Source: Stomorhina lunata (taxonomy: Eukaryota > Arthropoda > Insecta > Diptera > Rhiniidae). From it: a stretch of DNA of 64,000 nucleotides. The notes beneath the pieces are model-generated. The model searched no databases and had not been told where the DNA came from. It saw only the letters and a program-made list of their open reading frames with translations. The position numbers and the translations under genes are program-made. Shown here one piece after another: positions 46,398 to 56,586 of the stretch; the first letter of the stretch is position 1, and every line of letters starts with the position of its first letter. Where the stretch lies: contig OW121740.1 of NCBI GenBank assembly GCA_933228675.1, forward strand, positions 36,589,792-36,653,791. The letters are read 5' to 3'.

Positions 46398-46919
46398 CTC
46401 GGTTTTATTAGGTGGTGAGGCAATGGCCAAAACATCATCATTGAGACCAGCTTGCTGAAGATTATCGTTGATTTGCAATAGCAATTCATCAATAGTTTGA
46501 GAAGCTTTCATTTCAGACTGTTGAGAAGGAAGTGGTGGAGGAGGAGGTGTAACAGAAAACTGACGATTATCATCCATATCCAAAAGGGATTGAGTTAGAG
46601 GATCGTTATTTTCAAAATTTAAAGGAGGAGGTGGTAAAATATCCTTAAATTCATCAAGAAACTCTTCGGGTACACCAATAAAATCTGTCATATGGCCACC
46701 ATTATAGGACGAGGACATGGATGAAGCAGGATTTTTGTTTTTGTTTGAGGAGTTTGTTAAATTCTCTTGCTGTTGCGTAGATGAAGCCTTCTGTCGTTGT
46801 TCCAATTCACTGGGTGTATTGGGTAGAGAGGCTGAGATAGGAATTTTATCCATAGTCGTTGACGTTTCATTTAAAACTAAACTTATGGGTCTTTTTATTA
46901 AATTCGAAATGAAATCCAT
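46398..46919 (-). CDS. Exon 1 of the Ser/Asn/Pro-rich protein gene, with start codon
   Basis: Begins at an ATG in a good context (GCAAAATGG). It encodes 174 complete codons up to a donor (ACCGAG before GTAAAT), phase 0. The product starts MDFISNLIKRPISLVLNET and has Gln/Asn/Ser-rich linkers. It contains two proline runs (ILPPPPLNFE, VTPPPPPLP) that could bind SH3 or EVH1 domains, acidic blocks (VPEEFLDEFKD) and a Leu-rich segment (TIDELLLQINDNLQQAGLND). The frame runs on into the intron for about 60 codons, but phase match and codon content favour splicing to exon 2. Other first exons could exist. Confidence 0.8.
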
Positions 46920-48138
46920 TTTGCAAATTAGATTTTGTTTTTTTACAAATAAGGAAACCTTTTCAAATTAATTTTTGCTATTTTCTTTAAGATAAGATTT
47001 TAATTAATTCTGCTGTTTTTACGCTTTATTGATTACAATTTGTTTGAAATAAAATTTCAATTTTCGTTTTCAAATAAAGAAAAATTTATATTTTTTTGAT
47101 CATTTAGTTAATCACTGAGACAGAAAAATCACGTAATTATTTTACGGTTCACACGTTTTATTTTTTGTTTTTCTTATATATATTTTTTTCTTTGATTAAT
47201 TTTAAATTAATGGCACTGATCGCCAATGATCTTTTTAAATAAAACCGAAAAAAAAAATAAACGCATAAAACTTTTTTTGAAGACACAAATTATTTTATTT
47301 AAATGGTGACAAACACAAAACTTTTTGTTTCATTTCTTTTTAGCGAATTTTCAAAATGAATAGAATAATTCAAAATACTACAAGGAAAATTCTGTAAAAT
47401 TTCTTTGTCAAATTTGATTTTTTTGTGAATTTCTGTTTTGTTTTTCTCTTAAAATATTATTTCAATATTTTTATTTATTTTTTTTTTGTTTTGTTAATTA
47501 AATTTGAATTTATTAATTTTTTAACACAATCCGCGGACCGCTTGTATGATTTCACGCCATCATTTATGTTAAACTAAATACTACAGAGATGAAGGAGAAT
47601 AGTGTAAAATTTAATTTTTCACTTTTTTATTTTTTGAAAATTTGTTTAAATTTCTGTTTTTGATTTTTTTTCTTTGCATTCAAGTGTTTTGAAAATTTTC
47701 TCACACGAGATGTATTTTTTTTTATTTTACTATTTGAATTTGAAAATTGTTTTTGTTTTTGTTTTTGAATGAATGGATGGATGTTTAGTAGGATGGGTCA
47801 GTTTTTTACTTTTCTCTATGATCGACTTCTATGATCTTCTAATTATACGCCTAAAATATTTCAATTAGAGGCATGAACAATTTTAGTGATTGATATTTAG
47901 GGTTCGAGCCTCGCAAAGGGCCCAAGGGGAAAGAAATATTTTTGGTTTTAGCAACATTTTACCTAATAACGATTTATTTTAAAAACATTTTGTAAAGTCA
48001 CAAAAATCCAAACTTCATGATCAGGCCGTACATTCAAAACGTTTGAATTTGAAGCAAATGTGCCACGAAATACCGTTTCTCGGTTTGAATTCGGTAATAT
48101 TAAAAGAAAACCCGGGCTGTTGCGAAAAGGGTATATCT
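46920..48138. promoter_or_regulatory. Probable 5' UTR and upstream region of the host gene
   Basis: Upstream of the ATG on the minus strand. Very AT-rich with many A and T runs; I see no distinct TATA box or initiator, so the call rests on position only. From about 47870 it passes into repeat-rich DNA. Confidence 0.3.
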
Positions 48139-48249
48139 GGGGGATTACTCCGTATCTCGATTCGAAAGAAAATGTTTTCGAAACATAACGTTTTAAGCAT
48201 ACAAATTCTAACAATTTCATTTTCGAATCGAGATACGGAGTAACCCCCC
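48139..48249. mobile_element. Hairpin MITE with GGGGG ends, copy 2
   Basis: Arms 48139-48168 and 48219-48249 pair through TACTCCGTATCTCGATTCGA with its exact inverse, closed by GGGGG and CCCCCC. The central ~50 bp is unpaired. It shares GGGGGATTA and TCGATTCGAAA blocks with copy 1 at 22917, indicating one family. Confidence 0.75.
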
Positions 48250-48271
48250 TGATCTTAATAGGCAGAAAAAG

Positions 48272-48640
48272 AAGCAATTTGTGCTTCCTGCAAAAACGCA
48301 GTCCCTCCATAACAACTAGAAATATTAACAGTGATTCTTCTGTCTTCCTCGACTCCCAGTGGAGCATATTTATATCAAATATTGCCTTACAAAGCAACAT
48401 AAGGTGTCTACTTTTTTCTGGCTCGATCTTGCTTCCTGACAGTGTAGTAAATCGGCCATGGAGTGGTATCAAAACAATAATCTCGTTTTGGTGCCAAAAG
48501 AAGCAAATCTGCCTAACTGTCCAGAACTCAGACCAATTGGGAGATATTGGGCCCTAGTTAAAAGAATAATGAAGGACACAAAAGGACTCACCAAAGGCAT
48601 TTATTTTTTATATGAAATAAAATAGTCCATGTACTGTAAG
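48272..48640 (+). pseudogene. DD37E transposase relic (second subfamily, fragment 4)
   Basis: Pieces in order: AICASCKNAVPP, a frameshift, ITTRNINSD, an insertion, IYIKYCLTKQ, TFFWLDLAS with the second Asp, then EWYQNNNLVLVPKEANLPNC and PELRPIGRYWALVKRIMKD. The catalytic Glu of the VERYW block is Gly here. At least two frame changes. The residues match fragment 3 better than copies 1 and 2. Its 5' part is missing. Confidence 0.8.
48336..48367 (-). mobile_element. 32-bp retrotransposon 3' end inside a transposase relic (family X, copy E)
   Basis: TCTTCTGTCTTCCTCGACTC then CCAGTGGAGCAT interrupts the codons for NSD and IYIK of the DD37E relic. Removing it restores the expected order seen in fragment 3 (NSDIYIK). 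The orientation places the GAA-rich tail on the left. At most a 2-bp flank repeat is visible. Confidence 0.75.
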
Positions 48641-48904
48641 AAGGTTTACTGAAACCACTATAGAAACCCAAAATGGGAAATATTTCGAAAAAAAAAAATT
48701 AATTATTTATTTATAAAAATATAAAATGAATGTTTGTCTGTATGTCCTTGCATTTGCCGTTCGGAGCCGGAGTTAAAACGTAGGTCCCTTTCAATGGGTC
48801 TTAAAATAGAATCGGATGCATCTCATTGTCTGAGAGAAGTATCCCTTGTTCCAATTGGAATGTTGTTGGGGAATTATATATACTATACATTTGATCATTT
48901 TATG
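48641..48904. other. Repeat flank, no gene
   Basis: Non-coding. Contains a GTTTGTCTGTATGTCCTTGC and GAGCCGGAGTTAAAACGTAG stretch that appears to lead into the tandem repeat to the right. Confidence 0.35.
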
Positions 48905-49410
48905 TTATCTCAAGAAAAGTTACTAAGCATGAGCCGATAAACATTACTAAGTTGGTAGGACCAAGTTCCAACAGGTGGCGCTACTGAAAGTGGCTTAAAG
49001 TTAATTTAATCGCAAACTGTGCATTTGATCACGATATGATCTTTAGCAAAGTTGATGCGCTTGATCCGACGAAGGTTTCAAAGTTGGTATGAACAATTTC
49101 CGACAGGTGGCGCCACTGAAAATTACTCAAAATTAATTAAATAGTAAACTGTGCATTTGCTCATGCTATGATCTTTAGCAAAGTTGTTGCGCATAAGTCG
49201 ACGGAGGTTTCTAATTTGGTGCAGTTAATTCCAGATGAATGTTAAAATTGAATAGTAAACTATAAATATGAATTTGAATATGTTATGATCTTAAACAAAG
49301 TTGTTGGGCATGAGCCGACGAAGCTTTCTAAGTTAGTGCGAATTTCCGCCAGATGGCGCCACTGAAAATTAATCAAAATAATCCATTTGAACATGTGTTG
49401 TTCGGACAAA
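48905..49410. repeat. Tandem repeat of ~117-132 bp, about four units
   Basis: Recurring blocks: ATGATCTTTAGCAAAGTTG (49037, 49169, variant 49285), GAGCCGACGAAGCTTTCTAA, and CAGGTGGCGCCACTGAAAAT (48973, 49105, 49351). Spacings are 132, 117 and about 246 (two units, one with a deletion). It is GC-richer than its surroundings. No protein frame. Could be an internal region of a larger element. Confidence 0.75.
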
Positions 49411-49527
49411 ATTAGTAAAATGATTCAAAATTAATTTGATATTTGTGTAATGTCTTTTCGTTAAACTTATTTTTGTTGATGGAACAGCAACACCTATCAA
49501 AAGTTATGGTAACTTGTTCGTGCACTA

Positions 49528-49780
49528 ATTGAAGCATAGCCGCGAATAACGTTGTAAGCGACAAAATTGAAATTGTTCACAATTCGTAAAAAACGTTTTA
49601 AAAGTAGCAGGCAATATATAGATAATTTGTTTTTCGCTATGTATTGATAGCGATAAATTGCATAATTGTGGCTGATTTGGTGATTGAGCAACGTAACAGG
49701 GTCAAGTTGACTGTAATCTGCAAAAAAACAGGTTTTAAAAAAATCGGCTTTTAAAACGTTATTCGCGGCTATGCTTCAAT
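49528..49780. mobile_element. MITE with ATTGAAGCATAGCCGCGAAT ends and TA flanks
   Basis: 253 bp. The first 26 bases are exactly inverted at the right end, and TA sits at both edges (49526-49527 and 49781-49782). Perfect ends imply youth. TA duplications fit Tc1/mariner-type mobilisation, but the ends do not resemble the DD37E element here. Confidence 0.85.
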
Positions 49781-49794
49781 TATAGAATCTCACG

Positions 49795-50420
49795 AATCTA
49801 AGGTTTTTCCAATTTTTTATTCCAGCAGAGCCATTTCTTTAAGTTTGGAATCAAGAAATAGTCATTTGGGGCACAATATAATGAATATGGAGGATAAGAG
49901 TACAATTCGTAGACCAATTCATGGATTATTGTTACAAAAACTGCACATGCGTTCACCTTTGCACTTTTTAGGTGGAAAAGAGCTTGGCCAAATGCGGTCG
50001 TTTTTCTCAACTCGTTTAATGGAATGATGGAATGTTTTCCCCTTTTTTAGGTAGTCAAAGTGGATTATACCCAAGTCTATTCCAAAAAACAGTAGCCATG
50101 CCTTTTATGACTGACAAACCCACCCACCTTTGCCTTTAATGTAACAGATTCATCCCGACAAATCCACTGCTTTTTCTTCAGTGTGTTACGAAACGGGAAA
50201 AAACTAGTTGAAACCTGCCAAACATTTCTGCGAAATTATTAAGCGGTTTGCTCACAATCAACCAGAAACGCGTTGATTGTGAGCAAATGCGCAAGCAATC
50301 TTGGGAAAAGCTTTATCATAATCAAGCGATCAATCAAAATTGAAACCACTGATCCATGTGGGATGCCTATGGTGTCAAAAATCTCTCCCACTTTTAATCT
50401 TTAATCGGCTAAAACCATAT
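49795..50420 (-). pseudogene. Mariner (irritans-type) transposase relic
   Basis: Minus-strand blocks in family order: LKVGEIFDTIGIPHGSVVSI (helix-turn-helix, about 50395-50335), KLFPRLLAHLLT, QWICRDESVTLKAK (first Asp region, DES for the usual DET), HKRHGYCFLE, then YSYPPYSLYCAPNDYFLIPN and LKKWL. The last acid, normally in APSD or APCD, reads APND. Numerous stops and gaps. A perfect hairpin at 50247-50287 lies inside. Confidence 0.8.
50247..50287. repeat. Perfect 16-bp hairpin
   Basis: Arms TTTGCTCACAATCAAC and GTTGATTGTGAGCAAA around a 9-nt loop. It lies in the mariner relic and is probably a local inverted duplication. Confidence 0.85.
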
Positions 50421-51600
50421 CGGTGATTTTCGTAAAACTATTCCAGTTATTAACCTCAACATTATTGAGTTTTATTCTCACATTTGACAATTTTTGGTCT
50501 TTTTTGTAAAAAAAAAGAATCTGACAATTGAGAAAAAATGTACATGTATTTTATGTCACTTACAACAACAATACATTAGTAATATTTACTCACACGCCAG
50601 CTTCCCGCTTTATATAAACATATATACAAGTCGATCCGAGAGAAAATTAGAAAAAAACAACCTACCCTAATAAATAATTATTCTACTTTTGTTTGGTTTG
50701 CTCTTGATCTCGTTGCGATTGTCTAACAGTCCGTCCGCCTGTGTCTATCTTTGGCTGTATCTGCTCAAATAATGAGTGTTGCCTCTGTACTTATGCAATT
50801 TGTTTGTGTGTCTTTGCCCTATTTGACGAGATTTTTGATTTTGTTTTTTCGGGAGAATATTTAGCTGGTGTTCTAAATGTTTTGTTTTGGGTGTCATTAG
50901 CGATACAAAATTGTTCTGATTTTATTTATGATCATCTTTAAAATTTAGTGTTGAAAGGTTAACATAAAGTATTCGAGTGCGAGTCATACTCGCAAACACA
51001 ATTAGGTTTCCTTACAATCAGGAAGTGTGCACCGAAATATTTTGTATTTGAAACTACAGCCATACAAAGGGCAATGATACCACTGAATATACGAAAGATA
51101 TATTCGTTTTTGTATTGACAGTCTTTACGACTTTGATTTAAAAGCTTTCTTTTTCGTCTATGAATTAGAAATTGGTAAAATAACTTTACAAATTTCCGAG
51201 ATGTAGTTTTTAACTTCCTCAAGAGGCGTTTTTTTTAGATTTTTAACGCAAACTTACATCTTTCGTGAAGTTTGATAAACAACAGTGCTTGAATGAACTC
51301 ACTTCAGCTTTTGGCGAAGAAGCGACAGAATCGTTTTTTGATGTGTAATGGATTCAATCACATCCGTATTTTGGTCAGGGAGCAGTTTTGGGAATATGTT
51401 GAAAATCATGAAATTGCAAACGCGATCAGGATACATTAAAGCATCTATATGATTTAGTGATAGATGAAGAGTCGTGGATTGGAAAAAAGTTCTCTGCTTA
51501 AAATTATGTTGTCATATCTATTAATATTTGATTTTACGTTCCCTGTAGCAGTTGAATATACTGTTCCAACCGGCTCTTAATTGTGCTAATATGCTTATAT
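50421..51600. other. No gene seen
   Basis: A 66-codon plus frame at 50741-50938 (Cys/Phe-rich) has no recognised motif. Otherwise AT-rich. Confidence 0.35.
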
Positions 51601-51604
51601 GGAT

Positions 51605-52325
51605 CTAGTCTCCCTGAGAGTAGGCGTTTACTAACCGAAATCGGAGGGGGTGTTCATTAAGGATGACCCCACTATAGCGCCTAAAGTCCATCCGTATGTG
51701 CCGAGAAAGCGGATCCTCCATCACTATCTGAGGGTTAAGATGATTAGGATGGTGACATGCCATCAGAAACTGTCTAGTAAGCAACACATTATGTTGTCTG
51801 ACCGACAGTAAACTGATTTTCTTATGTAAGTGATTCACATTCGTCACTTTGACACATCCGGTTCCTATTCGGAGTGCATTACTTTGGGATGCTTGCAAGT
51901 TTCGCCATTGGGCGTCGCTAATGAAAGAGGTCCAAACTGGGTCTGCATAGTTAAGGAGTGAGCGACCAATTGCTTTGTATATCGCAAAAATTACCTCCTC
52001 CATGAGGTACCAGCTAATGCTTTTATAACCTTATTTCGGGGCTTTACCTTTTGGTTGATGTAAGTGGCGTGCAAAAAAAGTGAAGGAGGATGTCGAAAAC
52101 TACCCCTAGAATTTTTGGGTTTTGTACCGTAGGGATACGTCTAACTTCAAATAAGATGTTGAGTTCCACCTTCACTTCCTTGGTCCAAGACGTAAAAAGT
52201 GACACTGAAGACTTTGAAAATGATAGATTTAATTTGCGCTTCTAAAAAAAGTCTGCTATGGTGGGCAGGCATTGAGTGATTTTGGCGCTTGTTTTGTCGA
52301 TATTAACACCAGATGATAGCACTGT
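51605..52325 (-). pseudogene. Jockey-like LINE RT C-terminal relic
   Basis: On the minus strand: GVNIDKTSAKITQCLP, a stop, LFTSWTKEVKVELNILFEV, IPTVQNPKILGVVFDILLHF, YINQKVKPRNKVIKALAGTS. An open part (52003-51605) follows: AIYKAIGRSLLNYADPVWTS, SNALRIGTGCVKVTNVNHLH, LSVRQHNVLLTRQFLMACHH, HIRMDFRRYSGVIL. This is the thumb and tail region of insect Jockey-group LINEs. One frame change and stops make it inactive; the catalytic palm is absent. Confidence 0.83.
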
Positions 52326-52329
52326 GCAA

Positions 52330-52675
52330 TGTGTTGTCAAATTTTATTGGTCTAGCTCTTTTCTTTTAGGAGTTATCGTGCTTTTAACTGACGAATAGAC
52401 AGACAGAAACCATTATTCTTTTTTGGCAGATTTGCAGTTTCCGTATATTCTTTATATGGATGCTAGGTTAATTGTGAAACGATTTAGACCATTTCCAATA
52501 CCAAAATGTTTAAATATATGGGGAATATTACCAAATTTTGTTGACATAGCTCTTTCCTTTCAGGCCCTCGACGGACATCGATCGTTCATCTTAGAATTTC
52601 ATAAGGATTTAGAATGGGAGTTACAAAAGGAATGACAATCTTAGTATACCCCCCATTCTTTTTGATGGTGGGTAT
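52330..52675. repeat. 3' part of the 9.3-kb dispersed repeat family
   Basis: TAGCTCTTTTCTTTTAGGAG then TTATCGTGCTTTTAACTGAC matches 10148-10200. It ends with GTATACCCCCCATTC and GATGGTGGGTATAAAA. Short open frame inside is chance. Confidence 0.55.
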
Positions 52676-52679
52676 AAAA

Positions 52680-54060
52680 ATATCATATAAGTCATGTAGA
52701 ATTATTAATCAGATTAAATCAAATCAAATTATTGTGAGTAAAATTGTTTTATATATAAAAACCAAAGTCTTAAGTTCTCCAGGAATTTAAACAAATTAAT
52801 GATGTCAGAATGTTAAGTTGATCTCTCTGTGCGTGATGTTAATTTATTTAATTATTTAAACATTTATTTTCAACTATTTTTATTAGTTTTTTTTTGTTTA
52901 TAAGTTACTTAAAGCTTTTTAAATAAACATTTAAAATTTCTTCTTAATTGAATGATTTATTTTATGTGATCGTAAATAAGTTAACTAAAAGATAAAGCAA
53001 TTAAAATGTCTAGATTCTTTTTTCGAATCGATCAATAAAACAATTAAAACGAAATGATTAGCGGCGTAAAAGTAATTCAAACCAAGGGGCGTATGCTTTT
53101 AATATAACAATTAAACAAGCAAAGAAACTCAATAATTAAAAGAAAACTAAAATTACAAGAAGTTGCACAACGACGACCGGTAAATTTAGCCGGCGAAATA
53201 ATACTAACTGATAGAATTTAAAAGCGAACAAGAGCAACACCAAAACAGCAGCAATTGTTGCTGCTGTTGCAGCAGCAGTCTAAACAACTTGAATATAAAA
53301 TCTAAATATAACAAGACCTAGATGTCTCACAACAAGCCAACAAACAGCAGCAACTAGACAATACTGAGAAACAAATACCAACCAACAATGGCTAAAACTA
53401 AATGATTGAATGAATGAACAAACATATATTCCATCAGTTAACCAGCCAAATATTTCCTCATCCATTCATCTATCCACCACCTACCTTCCTTCTTTCTTCT
53501 GCAGTTTGAACAATAAGCCATTGAAGTAATTAGAATTTTAAACTAGATCATAACACATTTTCTTTTAAGCTTAAGCGGGAGACGACACTGTTCTCTTCAT
53601 AGGCTGACTTATAGACTTTTAGGAATGGTAAGAGATGGTGCTGGAAACAAATTAAGTACAAGACAAATATTTGCATATATCGGGTGGATCATTTAAAGGT
53701 TTAAATTTAAAAGTAGAATATTATTTAATTTATATGGCTGCCGAATATTCGATCGGAACAGTTTTTGAGCACTTTTCCACCAATTGTATTTGATTTGGAA
53801 ATAAATGTCCAATAAATCCCAATCCGAAAATTATTTTATTTTGTTCAATTGTCAGATTTGAAATAACCAGTGGTTCAAATTGAAAACGATACATGGCCCA
53901 CCCAATACATGTAGATGAGCTGTAAAACATCTAATATTTGTTTGGAATTTAGAATGCAAAAAGATACTAAAAATATTTTAGAATAGAATGGAAATAGTGT
54001 TTACTTTAAAAAAGATCTAAATACATACAGGGAGACAAATAAAAAATCGGACAAATATTT
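52680..54060. other. No gene identified; CAG-rich hairpin at 53244-53268
   Basis: 53020-53520 is less AT-rich, with CAGCAG runs and an 11-bp hairpin (AACAGCAGCAA, loop TTG, TTGCTGCTGTT). A strong plus-strand 3' splice-like site (TTCCTTCTTTCTTCTGCAG) ends at 53504. This could be a 5' UTR or enhancer, but no coding frame supports a gene. Confidence 0.3.
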
Positions 54061-54061
54061 T

Positions 54062-56245
54062 GTTATAAAATTTTTGACAAATTTATATTATAGGAAAATT
54101 TTTGAAAAGATTCTTAAAAGTAAATTTTTTAAAAATATATAGTATGTATTTAAATCTATGACTTATAAAATTCTAGCAAAATTTTTCAAAAATTTCCTAT
54201 TTTATTATAGGATTTATTTATTTATTAATACTATATATTATAAAGTAAATTTATTATAGGATTTTTTTATTATAGGAAATTTTTATATATTTTCAAAAAT
54301 TTCCTATTTGATTATAGGAAATTTTTCAAAAATTTCCTATTTTATTATAGAAAATTTTTCAAAAATTTCCTATTTTGTTCTAGGAAATTTTTCAAAAATT
54401 TCCTATTTTATTATAGGAAATTTTTCAAAAATTTCCTATTTTATTATAGGAAATTTTTCAAAAATTTCCTATTTTATTATAGGAAATTTTTCAAAAATTT
54501 CCTATTTTATTATAGGAAATTTTTCAAAAATTTCCTATTTTATTATAGGAAATTTTTCAAAAATTTCCTATTTTATTATAGGAAATTTTTCAAAAATTTC
54601 CTATTTTATTATAGGAAATTTTTCAAAAATTTCCTATTTTATTATAGGAAATTTTTCAAAAATTTCCTATTTTATTATAGGAAATTTTTCAAAAATTTCC
54701 TATTTTATTATAGGAAATTTTTCAAAAATTTCCTATTTTATTATAGGAAATTTTTCAAAAATTTCCTATTTTATTATAGGAAATTTTTCAAAAATTTCCT
54801 ATTTTATTATAGGAAATTTTTCAAAAATTTCCTATTTTATTATAGGAAATTTTTCAAAAATTTCCTATTTTATTATAGGAAATTTTTCAAAAATTTCCTA
54901 TTTCATTATAGGAAATTTTTCAAAAATTTCCTATTTTATTATAGGAAATTTTTCAAAAATTTCCTATTTTATTATAGAAAAAAATTTTTTTTCCAAAAAT
55001 TTCCAATTTTATTATAGGAAATTTTTTAAAAATTTCCTATTTTATTATGCGAAATTTTTCAAAAATTTCTAATTTTATTATAGGAAATTTTTCAAAAGTT
55101 TCCTATTTTATTATAGGAAATTTTTCAAAAATTTCCTATTTTTTTTTTAAATTATTTTTTTAAAGAAAATTTTTCAAAAATTTCCTGTTTTTTTATAGAA
55201 AAATTTTCAAAAATTTCCTGTTTTTTAAACATTTTCTATTTTTTTTTGTAGGAAATTTTTCAAAAATTGTCCTATAATAAAATAGGAAATTTTTCGAAAA
55301 TTTCCTATTTTATTATAGGAAATTTTTCAAAAATTTCCTATTTTATTATAGGAAATTTTTCAAAAATTTCCTATTTTATTATAGGAAATTTTTCAAAAAT
55401 TTCCTATTTTATTATGGAAATTTTTCAAAATTTCCTATTTTATTATAGGAAATTTTTCAAAAATTTTCTATTTTATTATAGGAAATTTTTCAAAAATTTC
55501 CTATTTTATTATAGGAAATTTTTCAAAAATTTCCTATTTTATTATAGGAAATTTTTCAAAAATTTCTTATTTTATTACAGGAAATTTTTCAAAAATTTTC
55601 TATTTTATTACAGGAAATTTTTAAAAAATTTTCTATTTAATTATAAGAAATTTTTTAAAATTTCCTATTTCATTATAGGAAATTTTTCAAAAATTTCCTT
55701 TTTTATTAAAGGAAATTTTTCAAAAATTTCCTATTTTATTATAGGAAATTTTTCAAAAATTTTCTATTTTATTATAGGAAATTTTTCAAAAATTTCCTAT
55801 TTTATTATAGGAAATTTTTCAAAAATTTCCTATTTTATTATAGGAAATTTTTCAAAAATTTCCTATTTTATTATAGAAAATTTTTCAAAAATTTCCTATT
55901 TTATTATAGGAAATTTTTCAAAAATTTCCTATTTTATTATAGGAAATTTTTCAAAAATTTCCTATTTTATTATAGGAAAATTTCCTGTTTTATTATAGGA
56001 AATTTTCCAAAAATTTCCTATTTTATTATAGGAAATTTTTCAAAAATTTCCTTTCTTATTATAGGAAATTTTTCAAAAATTTCCTTTCTTATTATAGAAA
56101 ATTTTTCAAAAATTTTCTTTTTTATTATAGAAAATTTTTCAAAAATTTCCTTTTTTATTATAGAAAATTTTTCAAAAATTTCCTTTTTTATTATAGGAAA
56201 TTTTTCAAAAATTTCCTTTTCTATTATAGCAAATTTTTCAAAAAT
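54062..56245. repeat. 33-bp satellite with 21-bp palindrome, ~62 copies
   Basis: Each 33-bp unit holds a perfect palindrome whose inner 19 bases are GAAATTTTTCAAAAATTTC, joined by CTATTTTATTATAGG, itself inverted at its ends. Runs at 54310-54960 and 55290-55980 are nearly uniform; 54970-55260 and the right edge are degenerate. A segment at 55268-55290 begins CTATAATAAAATAGGAAATT, consistent with a local inversion or simply with the symmetry of the unit. Because 33 is a multiple of three, frames of 254 and 243 codons stay open, repeating an 11-residue phrase (IIGNFSKISYF); these are not genes. Confidence 0.97.
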
Positions 56246-56586
56246 ACCAAATAAAAGATATCCAACATTATGGCAACAAATTGATACCATTAAAGCCGTA
56301 TCTATATATAAAAGTAACTTGCCGAAATTGTCCAGTGATCATCTGATATAGGCTAGCGTATTTCTCTTCATCCCAAAACCAAGAATTTCTTATACTTACA
56401 TGTTAAAAATGTTAATACTGTCTCCCCCAATACGGTCCACCCTGTTAAGAAAACTAATATTTTTATTGTGGAGCCGCCACTAACACTCTTCTCTTTGAAT
56501 TTCACTGTCTGTCCATGTCTTGTATTTTGTTAAGGTTGACTACACATTTACTCGTTTGCAATAGTTTTTGCATAATAAAATTGTGT
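56246..56586. other. No gene seen
   Basis: Short AT-rich spacer right of the satellite. Confidence 0.4.

Noticed and set aside
53480..53504. Strong plus-strand 3' splice-like site TTCCTTCTTTCTTCTGCAG
   Set aside because: No open frame or matching donor follows; kept only as a note in the intergenic entry.
54308..55998. Two long open frames (254 and 243 codons) repeating an 11-residue phrase
   Set aside because: They exist only because the satellite unit is 33 bp, a multiple of three; degenerate units break them and no start or gene context is present.
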